This document shows positions 52,191 through 59,113 of a stretch of DNA of 59,113 nt, piece by piece. The notes below the pieces were generated by a model. The model was not told the DNA's origin. It searched no databases and saw only the letters and a list, made by a program, of their open reading frames with translations. The DNA comes from Mesorhizobium sp. (GTDB taxonomy: Bacteria > Pseudomonadota > Alphaproteobacteria > Rhizobiales > Rhizobiaceae). The translations under genes and the position numbers were made by a program. Position 1 is the first letter of the stretch. Every line of letters begins with the position of its first letter. The DNA lies in NCBI GenBank assembly GCA_004020645.1, contig SAQL01000037.1, positions 1 through 59,113 on the forward strand. Reading direction: 5' to 3'.

Positions 52191-53069
52191 ATGCAGAGAT
52201 CGGTGCGCCTGAACTCTTTCGAACTGGTCGCTCGCGACATCAATGATGTCGACGTCGAACTGCTGCACGCCCTGACGATCTCGGTTCGCTGGCCGCATCG
52301 CCCAAAGGATTGGGAATTCTTGCGTCGCGTCGGCCACGGCATCGTTGCCGTGGACGGGATCGGCCGCGTTTTCGGGAGCGCGATGTGGTTCCCACAGGGG
52401 GATGATTTTGCCACCATCGGCCTGGTGATCACGACGCCCCGCGCCCAGGCGCAGGGCGGCGGTCGATGGCTCATGGACCAGGTTCTCGAGCAGTGCGGCG
52501 CACGCAACCTGGCGCTGAACGCCACCCATGTCGCCTATCCACTGTATGTCTCGCTCGGCTTCACCAGCGAGGCGGTCGTGAACATGCGACAAGGCGAGGC
52601 CCCACAAACCCTCCCGCCATTGCCCCCGCTGGAGGGCGAGCTGAGTGAACTTACGAGCGACAGGCTCTCGGAGATCACCGCGCTGGACGAACGTGCATTC
52701 GGCAGCGATCGGTCCCGGGTGCTCGCCTTGCTTTCGGCGGACGCGACAATTTCTGTCTTGAGGCGTGGCGGCGAGGTTGTCGGCTATTCCATGCGCCGGG
52801 AGTTCGGGCGCGGTTACGTGATTGGTCCCGTTGTAGCCCGAAACGACCATGATGCTGTGCATCTCACAGCCGTCCATCTGAAAAAGCTGGCCGGCCGATT
52901 CGTACGCGTCGATACGCGCGAAAGAGACGGCGTGTTTGCCGAGTTCCTTCAGCAAAGCGGCCTCGCCGTGGCCGAGACCGTGACGACAATGTCCAAGGGA
53001 CGCCGGTTTCTAAACCGGGAAGAGAATTGGCCGTGGGTTTATGGACTTGCTGGCCACGCGTTGAGCTGA
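52191..53069 (+). CDS. Two-domain GNAT N-acetyltransferase (paralogue C, intact)
   Basis: This 292-aa protein shares the VRWPHRPKDWEFLRRVGHG box near residue 33, the acetyl-CoA loop RAQAQGGGRWLMDQV near residue 84, and the second-domain GRGYVIGPVVARNDHDAVHL near residue 206 followed by RFVRVDTRERDGVFAEFL. It is the closest intact relative of the deleted copy at 45778. An acetyltransferase divergent from an M20 deacylase suggests opposing acylation and deacylation of one amino compound. Its ribosome site is weak. Confidence 0.84.
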   Translation: MQRSVRLNSFELVARDINDVDVELLHALTISVRWPHRPKDWEFLRRVGHGIVAVDGIGRVFGSAMWFPQGDDFATIGLVITTPRAQAQGGGRWLMDQVLEQCGARNLALNATHVAYPLYVSLGFTSEAVVNMRQGEAPQTLPPLPPLEGELSELTSDRLSEITALDERAFGSDRSRVLALLSADATISVLRRGGEVVGYSMRREFGRGYVIGPVVARNDHDAVHLTAVHLKKLAGRFVRVDTRERDGVFAEFLQQSGLAVAETVTTMSKGRRFLNREENWPWVYGLAGHALS

Positions 53070-53079
53070 ACGCAAGTTC

Positions 53080-53511
53080 ATGTCCGCCCCTTGAGCGGCG
53101 GTCACAGGCGGCAGCCCGACCCTCGCCTCCAGCAAGTGGTCCACCAGGCGCTGGTAGGCGTCGATGTCGCGCGTGACGATCTGCAGGATGTAGTCGAAGC
53201 CGCCGCCGACGCGCCAGCAGGCGACAACCTCGTCAAGCGGGCGAAAGCGCCCGCTCGAAAAGCTGGAAACCCTGCGCGCGATGGCGATCGAGCTCTGCCG
53301 CCATGAACACGGTCACATGCGGCGCGAGTTTCTTCAGCGCGATGTCCGCGCGATAGCCGGCGATGATCCCCGCCTCCTCCAGCCGCTTCAGCCGCTCCCA
53401 CGCCGGCGCGGCCGACAGGTTCACGCGTTTCGCCAGTTCCGCCTTGGAGATGCGGCCCTCGCGGCTGCGGATGGACAAGATCTTGAGATCGCGGTCTTCT
53501 ACCCTCAGCAT
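53080..53511 (-). pseudogene. Lrp/AsnC regulator, frameshifted and truncated
   Basis: ATG 53511 opens an Lrp helix-turn-helix (RVEDRDLKILSIRSREGRIS, SAAPAWERLKRLEEAGII) and effector start. In a GC hairpin near 53243-53250 one extra base shifts the frame. Reading on in the new frame gives RPLDEVVACWRVGGGFDYIL and QRLVDHLLEA, after which the usual DRYFTYVV end is replaced by unrelated residues. It is therefore both frameshifted and cut short. Confidence 0.8.
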
Positions 53512-53525
53512 CGCTCGGGCTTCCT

Positions 53526-53714
53526 TCAGGTGGTGATTTTCACGCCCGCCCCGGTCTTTCGCGCCGCCGCGACGGCGAAGCTGGCGATCGCCGTGTCCTG
53601 CGCTCCAGTGCCGGTGAGATCGCATATGGTGACCTGGTCGTCCGCGGTGCCGCCCGGCACCGGGCGAATGCCTCCGCTCTGAACGAGATAAATGTTGGCT
53701 GTCTTCAATTTCAT
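53526..53714 (-). pseudogene. Ornithine-cyclodeaminase-family C-terminal fragment
   Basis: The 62-aa frame contains TICDLTGTGAQDTAIASFAV, the hallmark C-terminal helix of OCD/EutC-type enzymes, preceded by a GGIRPVPGGTADDQ linker also typical of that end. The N-terminal dehydrogenase body is missing, replaced by about 10 residues after the ATG. It lies directly upstream of the broken lrp gene on the same strand, suggesting a former lrp-regulated OCD gene. Confidence 0.62.
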
Positions 53715-53729
53715 AAGGGGTCACCAGTT

Positions 53730-54707
53730 TCAGATTGCAGGCAAATGCTCCGCGATGACGGCGCCATTACTGACAGCGCAGAGTCCAAGGTCCGGATATT
53801 GCATATTGATGCGTTCCAGATCGGCATCGAATTCGGCCCCGATCCAATCGCAGATCTCGACGATGACCGGCGTTTTGGGGTTGAAAGTCGTGACCAGTTC
53901 GCATGTCCGGCCGGTTCTCATGACCTGCCCGACCGGCACCAGGTCGCCGCGAGTCAACAGATGTGAGACGACGTTGAGCCAGCCGAGCGCGACACCCTGC
54001 CCAAGCAGGGCAGCCTGAACCACGACCGTATAGTCCGAAAATTGCAGCCCGCCCGGCCTTTCGTCTGGCGTATCATCAGAAAACAGCCCCGACCAATCCG
54101 GCTCGGCGGTGCTGAGATTGATTATGCGATCAACGGTCGGCATGAACGCACCGGCAGACGCTTCCGCACCGCGGAAGTGGGGAGCGCGGATTGGAACCAG
54201 CAGTTCCGGCATGACTGCGCGGGCAACATGGCGGGGGCCGCTGCCATAGTCGAAGCGCATGGCGATATCGGCCCCATTGACGGATCCGCCAAGCGGTCCG
54301 CTGATGAGCTGGAAGCGGATATCGACCTTTGGGAACCTTTCCTTGAAGTCGGCAAGCCTGGGCATGAACCAATGTGTTGCGAAGGCCGACGAGGCCGACA
54401 GAACGACGGTTTGTACCCCCGAGCGCCGTGCCTGTTGCACCCGCAGCAATGTCTTTTCGATGGAGTCGAAGCTGCCCGAAATGCCGGAAAAAAGTGCGCT
54501 TCCTTCCTCCGTCAGCACGGCGCCCGCGCCCGTACGGTGGAAAAGGACGAGCCCAAGGTGCGCTTCGAGCCGCCCGATGGTCCGGCTGACAGCGGGGCCG
54601 GTAACGCAGAGCTCCTTCGCGGCGCGGGCAAAGGTGCCGCAGCGCACCGCAGCTTCGAAGGTGACAAGCGCATTGAACGAGGGAAGCAGGTGGCGAAGCC
54701 GTGCCAT
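53730..54707 (-). CDS. LysR-family regulator (GcvA-like)
   Basis: This 325-aa regulator has the LysR helix-turn-helix (LPSFNALVTFEAAVRCGTFA, then TGPAVSRTIGRLEAHLGLVLF) and the GcvA-like effector domain with GADIAMRFDYG near residue 155. It is divergent from the second HAD/FAD-oxidoreductase pair with 119 bp between starts and is its likely regulator. Copy 1 of the pair has no such neighbour. Imperfect inverted repeats lie between them. Confidence 0.88.
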   Translation of the reverse strand: MARLRHLLPSFNALVTFEAAVRCGTFARAAKELCVTGPAVSRTIGRLEAHLGLVLFHRTGAGAVLTEEGSALFSGISGSFDSIEKTLLRVQQARRSGVQTVVLSASSAFATHWFMPRLADFKERFPKVDIRFQLISGPLGGSVNGADIAMRFDYGSGPRHVARAVMPELLVPIRAPHFRGAEASAGAFMPTVDRIINLSTAEPDWSGLFSDDTPDERPGGLQFSDYTVVVQAALLGQGVALGWLNVVSHLLTRGDLVPVGQVMRTGRTCELVTTFNPKTPVIVEICDWIGAEFDADLERINMQYPDLGLCAVSNGAVIAEHLPAI

Positions 54708-54744
54708 TACAAAATGTAACCTCCCCGGTTACCATTTGTGGAAT
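54706..54744. promoter_or_regulatory. Imperfect inverted repeat, candidate LysR operator
   Basis: The left arm holds the dyad TTAC-N5-GTAA (54707-54719) and ends in TAACC. The right arm starts GGTTACCATTT, giving a longer imperfect inverted repeat around a CTCCC-type centre. The left arm overlaps the lysR start codon, as in the other LysR gene at 21326. Autoregulation is the simplest reading. Confidence 0.42.
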
Positions 54745-54826
54745 TGCGGGGGCGGCCGTCCTGCTGTTGATTGCATCTTAACCTTCGCGGGAAGGTGGAC
54801 TTGAAACCGCAAAGAGGAACCGCCGA

Positions 54827-55534
54827 ATGCCCTTCAAGGATTTCAAACTCTTGACCTTCGACGTCGTGGGCACGCTGATCGATTTCGAGAAGGGGATACT
54901 CGACGCCTTCCGCCAGATCGGCGGAAAGGCCGCCGAGGGGCTGAGCGACGACGATCTCTTCGCCCCCTATCTCGACGCGCGCATCGAGCATCCCGGCCGT
55001 TCCAGCCAGGTTATGGCGGACGTCTATCTCTATGTAGCGCGTAAGCTCGGTCTGCCTGCCGACGAAGGCTCGGCCGACGCCTTCCAGATCGCCGTGTTGC
55101 GCTGGCCGGCATTCGAGGATTCCGCCGAGGCACTCAAGCGGTTGCGCCGGCATTTCCGCCTCGTAGCGATGACGAACGCCGACCGCGTCGCCTTCAGTGC
55201 CTACTCGCACACGCTGGGGAACCCATTCCATGACGCCGTCACAATGGACGACGCCAGGTGCGCCAAGCCCGACCCGCGCTTCTTCTCGCATAATCTCGGG
55301 CGGCAATCTGCCTTCGGCTATCGCCAGGAAGACATACTGCACGTCGCACAGAGCCAGTATCATGATATCGGCGTCGCCCGCTCGCTCGGTTATAAGGCCT
55401 GCTGGATCGAGCGGCGGATGTACCAGGAAGGCTATGGCGGCACTCCGCATCCGGGCGAAGTGACCAAGCCCGATTTCCATTTCGCGACGCTCGCCGAGCT
55501 TGCCGACGCGGTCGAAGCGGAGTTCGGCGGCTGA
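54827..55534 (+). CDS. HAD-superfamily hydrolase, haloacid-dehalogenase type II-like (copy 2)
   Basis: This 235-aa protein has Asp12 in FDVVGTLIDF, VAMTNADR near residue 114, the motif III Lys in CAKPDPRFF near residue 147 and HVAQSQYHDIGVARSLGYKA near residue 172. It lines up without gaps over most of its length with the HAD protein at 629-1327. GC content is normal for the window, unlike copy 1. AGAGGAAC precedes the ATG. It is followed after 25 bp by the matching FAD oxidoreductase, so the pair is conserved as a unit. Its substrate is unknown. Confidence 0.87.
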   Translation: MPFKDFKLLTFDVVGTLIDFEKGILDAFRQIGGKAAEGLSDDDLFAPYLDARIEHPGRSSQVMADVYLYVARKLGLPADEGSADAFQIAVLRWPAFEDSAEALKRLRRHFRLVAMTNADRVAFSAYSHTLGNPFHDAVTMDDARCAKPDPRFFSHNLGRQSAFGYRQEDILHVAQSQYHDIGVARSLGYKACWIERRMYQEGYGGTPHPGEVTKPDFHFATLAELADAVEAEFGG

Positions 55535-55559
55535 CGAGCAAGGAGGGAGCCACGGCGCG

Positions 55560-56855
55560 ATGAACGAGATCGAGCATCCCCGATCGCTCTGGCGGGAAAC
55601 GGCCTCGCCCGCGCCGGCCCCGGTCAAGCTCTCCGATGCGTTCAATGCCGACATCGCCATCATCGGCGGCGGGTATACCGCCCTTAACGCCGCGTTGCGC
55701 GCCATCGAACGCGGCCTGCACCCGGTCGTGCTGGAAGCGGCCGAGATCGGCTGGGGCGCATCCGGCCGCAACGGCGGAGTCGTCTCCACGAAATTCCGTG
55801 TCTCGCTAAGTGACATCGCCAGACACCATGGTCTCGAAATCGCCCGGCGCATGCACCGCATCGGTCACGACGCGATGGATTGCGTCGAGCGGAATATCGT
55901 AGAGCTGGGGATCGCGGATGCCGGCTTTGCCCGGACCGGAAACCTGCGCTGCGCCCACAACGACCTCGCCCAGACGCGGCTCGTGACCGAGGCGGAGACG
56001 GCGCGGGACATGTTCGGCGACAGCAGCCTGACCATACTCGGTGCCGGCCAGGTACGGGAGGAAACCGGTTCGGCCGATTTCGTCGGCGGCGTGCTTTCGA
56101 CCCATGCCGGCGTCATCCATCCGCTGAACTATGCACGCGGGCTTGCGGCCGCGGTGCGCGCGGGCGGCGGCGAAATCTTCGAGCATTCGGCGGTGTTGGC
56201 GCGCAACAAGGACGGTGACCAGGCCGTGCTGACGACGGCGCAGGGCCAAGTAAGTGCCCGGCATGTACTGATCGCCACAAACGGCTATTCCGACATCACC
56301 GCCGCCACGGCGCTGGTGCGCGGAACGGTCATCCCCTTCCGCAGCGCAATGATCGCCACCGAACCGCTTGGCCCTGACCTTCGAGCCACCCTCATGCGGT
56401 ACGGCCGGAGCTACAGCGAGACACGGCGCATGATGCGCTGGTTCCGCCCTGTTGGCGACCGAATGCTGTTCGGCGGGCGCGGCGCTTTCGGCCGCGAAGA
56501 CTCCGCCTCCGCGTTCCAGGCGCTCGAAAGGGCGCTGAAGGAGATGTTCCCGCAGCTTGCCGGCACCGTGATCACCCATCGCTGGTCCGGGCTCGTGGCG
56601 ATGACCATGGACAGCCTGCCGCAGGTCGGCATGCTCGATGAACGGACCGGCTTTGCGCTGGGCTACAACGGAGCCGGCGTTGCCCTGTCGAGCCTCATGG
56701 GCCGTCGCGTCGTCGATCTGTTGCTGGGGGATAAGCCGGACCTCGGTCTCATCGAACGGGACGGTCCGAAACCCATCCCGTTCTATTTCCTGCGCGAGCC
56801 GGCGGTTCGCGCCGTCGCGGGCTGGTATCAGTTTCTCGACAGCATCGGTCGCTGA
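55560..56855 (+). CDS. FAD-dependent oxidoreductase, DAO family (copy 2)
   Basis: This 431-aa protein begins with the SLWRETASPAPAPVKL leader, then ADIAIIGGGYTALNAALRAI (about residues 30-49), ASGRNGGVVSTKFRVSLSD and the C-terminal LGYNGAGVALSSLMGRR. It matches 1348-2652 closely along its length, with the SETRRMMRWFRP and FGGRGAFGRED stretches identical. ATG 55560 is chosen for the matching N-terminus and an AGGAGGG site upstream, though at long spacing (about 13 bp). Oxidation of an amine is expected, with the HAD protein acting on substrate or product. Confidence 0.88.
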   Translation: MNEIEHPRSLWRETASPAPAPVKLSDAFNADIAIIGGGYTALNAALRAIERGLHPVVLEAAEIGWGASGRNGGVVSTKFRVSLSDIARHHGLEIARRMHRIGHDAMDCVERNIVELGIADAGFARTGNLRCAHNDLAQTRLVTEAETARDMFGDSSLTILGAGQVREETGSADFVGGVLSTHAGVIHPLNYARGLAAAVRAGGGEIFEHSAVLARNKDGDQAVLTTAQGQVSARHVLIATNGYSDITAATALVRGTVIPFRSAMIATEPLGPDLRATLMRYGRSYSETRRMMRWFRPVGDRMLFGGRGAFGREDSASAFQALERALKEMFPQLAGTVITHRWSGLVAMTMDSLPQVGMLDERTGFALGYNGAGVALSSLMGRRVVDLLLGDKPDLGLIERDGPKPIPFYFLREPAVRAVAGWYQFLDSIGR

Positions 56856-56875
56856 CTCCGCCGCCGCACCAACAG

Positions 56876-58921
56876 TCATAGCGCGCTGCATATTCGTAAG
56901 GCATCCAGAACCGCGGCGTGGATATTCCGGCTTGAAACGGCATCACCGATGCGGTGCAGTTCAAAGCCGCTGTCCCGCAGGCGCGGTTGCGCCGCCGCTT
57001 TCACCATAGCGTCCAGATCTGTGACGCCGTCATTTGCCGATTGGGGACGAAGCTCCAAATAGATTTCATTCATTGGGATGCTGCCCTGCTCGATGATGAC
57101 CTGGTCCACCAGGACGCTCGTCACCTCCCGCGAGATCTCGTTCACGAAGCGCGCTTCCAGCCGGTTCGCAGTGCGTTGGACGGCAAAGAGGCGGCTCTCG
57201 AATATCGGTTTCAAGCCGATCTGCAGGAACCGCTTTTTCCACCGCAGGCGCTCAGCATAGGTCAGTTCCTCCGACAGCTGTGCGTCTATCGAGACATAGA
57301 TGACCTCGGCACCCGCTTGCCGGGCCTGCTCTGCGGCAAGCGGGCCGGGGTGCCGGCCGGTTCCGTCATAGATCAGCACTTCGCTCTGTAGCGCAACCTG
57401 TCCGGTCAGGACGTCCCAAGTGCTAAGGCACAGATCCGCTCCCTCCTGTAGGTCGATCTGCGGCAGGCCGCCCGTGGCGAGGATGACGACATCCGGTTCG
57501 AGAGCGGCGATATCGGCGCTTTCCATGTAGCTGTTGGTGTGGACCGATACGCCGAGGCGCTGCAGTTCGGCCGCGCGCCACTCGACAATGCCCATGAGGT
57601 CGCGGCGCCAGGAGCCGGTCGCCCCGATGCGGATCTGTCCTCCAAGGTCGCTGCCCGCTTCGTGGAGTGAAACGGCATGGCCCCGCTCCGCGCTGATGCG
57701 CGCCGCCTCCAGGCCGGCTGGCCCGCCACCGACGATGACCACCTTGCGCGCCGGTCCCTCCGCCTTCTCGATCACATGGCGCAGTGTCAGTTCGCGGCCG
57801 GTCGCGGCATTGTGCAGGCAGGAGGGCCGATATGGCGACTGGCAATGCGTTGCGCCGACGCAAGGCCGGATTTCGGTCTCGCGCCCGCTGGCGAGCTTCT
57901 CCACCAGATGAGGATCGGCGATCTGGGCGCGTGTCATGCCCGCCATGTCCAACATGCGTTCCACTACGGCAAAGCGTGCGGAAGCGACATCGGCAATGCG
58001 CGCGGCATGGAATACGGGCAGTCCGACTTCGTGACGAAATGCGCCGACCGGCTTAACCCAGGGCGCCAGAGGCGAGCCCATGCCGGGCATGTTCTCCTCG
58101 GCCAGTGCGCGTGTCGTATCCATGGTGCCGTAAATGGCGTTGAAGAAATCGACGGCCCCCGCCTGCTTGAGCATCAGGGCCGCTTTGACGCATTCCTCGA
58201 AGCCCAACCCGCCGTCCGGGCCCTCATCCACCACGACGCGCATTCCGACGAGAAAGTCGTCCCCCACTGCCTTTCGGATGGCTTCATGCACCATGAGGCC
58301 GAACCGCAGGCGGTTTTCCAGCGAGCCGCCGAAACGGTCGGTTCGGCGGTTGGTCACCGGCGACAGGAACTGGCCGATCAGATGTCCGGCCGCCAAGGTC
58401 TCGATCCCGTCCAGCCCGCCTTGCTTGCAGCGCAGGGCAGCCTGCGCATAGGCCTTCACGACACGGTCGATATCGTGCTCGTCCATCTCTTTCGGGATAC
58501 TGCGGTGAAGGGTCTCGCGCACCGGCGACGGACCGATCGTGGAAAGCCGGTCACCCAAATATGGATCGCCGCGGCGGCCCAGATGTGTGATTTGGCACAT
58601 CAACGCGGCACCAAGATCATGCATGCGCGTGCTGAAGCGCTGGAGATGGGGGATGATCGCATCCGTGCCAACATTGAGCTGGCGGAAGATGTTGGGTGAA
58701 TCGCGGTCGACGTTGGACGAGCCGCCGAACATCGAAAGTGCCAGCCCTCCCCTGGCCTTCTCCTCATGATACCGCTGGTATGCTTCCTCCGGCATTCCGC
58801 CGACTTCGAGACCGCAGGCATGGCTGGTGCTGATGATTCGGTTGCGCAACGTCAGCTTCTTGATGGTCAGCGGCTGCAGCAGCGGATCCCTGCTGATGGT
58901 CCTGGGTTCGGGCCCGGTCAT
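56876..58921 (-). CDS. Old Yellow Enzyme-type NADH:flavin oxidoreductase / demethylase with FeS and NAD domains
   Basis: This 681-aa protein has an FMN TIM barrel (residues 1-340; TLRNRIISTSHACGLE and HLGRRGDPY), a cysteine cluster region CVGATHC followed by a third Cys in SCLHNAATGRE near residue 365, and an NAD/FAD domain with VVIVGGGPAGLEAARISAER near residue 395. The layout matches trimethylamine dehydrogenase, 2,4-dienoyl-CoA reductase and betaine/N-methylproline demethylases. Only three cluster-region cysteines are obvious. CAGGAG precedes the ATG. An amino-acid ABC ATPase gene ends 140 bp upstream on the same strand, so an N-methylated amino acid is a plausible substrate. Confidence 0.86.
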   Translation of the reverse strand: MTGPEPRTISRDPLLQPLTIKKLTLRNRIISTSHACGLEVGGMPEEAYQRYHEEKARGGLALSMFGGSSNVDRDSPNIFRQLNVGTDAIIPHLQRFSTRMHDLGAALMCQITHLGRRGDPYLGDRLSTIGPSPVRETLHRSIPKEMDEHDIDRVVKAYAQAALRCKQGGLDGIETLAAGHLIGQFLSPVTNRRTDRFGGSLENRLRFGLMVHEAIRKAVGDDFLVGMRVVVDEGPDGGLGFEECVKAALMLKQAGAVDFFNAIYGTMDTTRALAEENMPGMGSPLAPWVKPVGAFRHEVGLPVFHAARIADVASARFAVVERMLDMAGMTRAQIADPHLVEKLASGRETEIRPCVGATHCQSPYRPSCLHNAATGRELTLRHVIEKAEGPARKVVIVGGGPAGLEAARISAERGHAVSLHEAGSDLGGQIRIGATGSWRRDLMGIVEWRAAELQRLGVSVHTNSYMESADIAALEPDVVILATGGLPQIDLQEGADLCLSTWDVLTGQVALQSEVLIYDGTGRHPGPLAAEQARQAGAEVIYVSIDAQLSEELTYAERLRWKKRFLQIGLKPIFESRLFAVQRTANRLEARFVNEISREVTSVLVDQVIIEQGSIPMNEIYLELRPQSANDGVTDLDAMVKAAAQPRLRDSGFELHRIGDAVSSRNIHAAVLDALRICSAL

Positions 58922-59061
58922 TTCTTTCTCCTGCCGAATTTTTGGCCAAGCACGATCGACCGCGCGGATAGGGTCGCCCGCACGCGGCCGTCACCGGCCT
59001 GTTCTGGTTCATGTTTTCCGGGCCCATAGCTCGAAAGCTTTGGACCAAAACTCCTACGATC

Positions 59062-59113
59062 CTAAAGAATCTGGCTCAGGAACTGCCTCGTTCTCGGGTC
59101 AGTCGCCTTGGTG
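59062..59113 (-). CDS. Amino-acid ABC transporter ATPase, C-terminal end only (partial)
   Basis: The last 52 bases on the minus strand end with codons for DPRTRQFLSQIL and a TAG. PRTRxFLSxIL is the typical tail of GlnQ/HisP-type polar amino-acid ABC ATPases. The gene continues beyond the window edge. It lies upstream of, and is co-directional with, the flavin oxidoreductase. Confidence 0.6.
   Translation of the reverse strand, partial: TKATDPRTRQFLSQIL

Noticed and set aside
51978..52955. 325-aa minus-strand open frame
   Set aside because: Antisense to the GNAT gene, which has clear family motifs.
1..59113. CRISPR arrays, tRNA or rRNA genes, integrase or att sites
   Set aside because: No direct-repeat array, tRNA cloverleaf, rRNA signature or integrase frame was seen on reading; a dedicated covariance or repeat search could still find a weak one.

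Overview
The window is about 59 kb of GC-rich DNA (the first 2.7 kb are visibly more AT-rich) filled with catabolic enzymes for amino acids, amines and sugar acids, their transporters and small regulators. Protein families, the kbl-tdh pair, LysR/GntR/Lrp regulators and IS256/IS3 remnants suggest an alphaproteobacterium of the order Hyphomicrobiales (Rhizobiales), in an accessory region of a chromosome or on a large plasmid. I see no rRNA, tRNA, CRISPR array, replication genes or intact transposon. The species is not determinable by eye.

Layout. 0.6-2.7 kb: HAD protein plus DAO-family FAD oxidoreductase. 2.7-8.4 kb: a tetronate (L-threonate/D-erythronate) operon with tartrate-dehydrogenase-like enzyme, LtnD, OtnK, OtnC, OtnI and a second beta-hydroxyacid dehydrogenase. 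8.5-10.8 kb: IS256 remnant, LysR, HAD. 11.4-14.6 kb: small-molecule kinase, class-III PLP enzyme of the phospho-lyase type, and GntR/FCD regulator. 14.7-20.4 kb: aldehyde dehydrogenase between two broken FAD oxidoreductases, D-serine-dehydratase-like protein, two-domain GNAT and a divergent ornithine-cyclodeaminase-family reductase. 20.4-24.5 kb: LysR plus a D-threonate operon (DUF1537 kinase, PdxA2-type dehydrogenase, and a fused TIM-barrel/cupin protein). 24.6-25.7 kb: decayed threonine aldolase and membrane protein. 25.9-28.8 kb: FAD oxidoreductase and type-II NADH dehydrogenase.

40.5-29.0 kb, read on the minus strand, is one long gene string: oligopeptide-type ABC transporter, FAD oxidoreductase, threonine synthase, homoserine kinase, KBL and TDH. 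Biosynthetic and degradative threonine enzymes sit in one unit, which suggests a catabolic route from a homoserine-releasing compound through threonine to glycine and acetyl-CoA. The tdh reading frame has a one-base break. 41.2-43.3 kb: FAD oxidoreductase and Lrp regulator. 52-43.3 kb (minus): M20 deacylase, 2-hydroxyacid dehydrogenase, cupin, tartrate/malate-type dehydrogenase, succinate-semialdehyde-type dehydrogenase, IS3 remnant, internally deleted GNAT, omega-aminotransferase and an actinobacterial-type DapD. 52.2-59.1 kb: intact GNAT, broken Lrp and OCD fragments, LysR, a second copy of the HAD/FAD-oxidoreductase pair, an Old-Yellow-Enzyme-type demethylase/reductase, and the tail of an amino-acid ABC ATPase.

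The themes are oxidative opening of C-N bonds (seven DAO-family loci), two separate routes from four-carbon sugar acids to dihydroxyacetone phosphate, and paralogue families that include both intact and decayed members. The decay (frameshifts, internal deletions, IS stubs) suggests a region under turnover. Some single-base breaks lie in G/C runs and could be sequencing errors.
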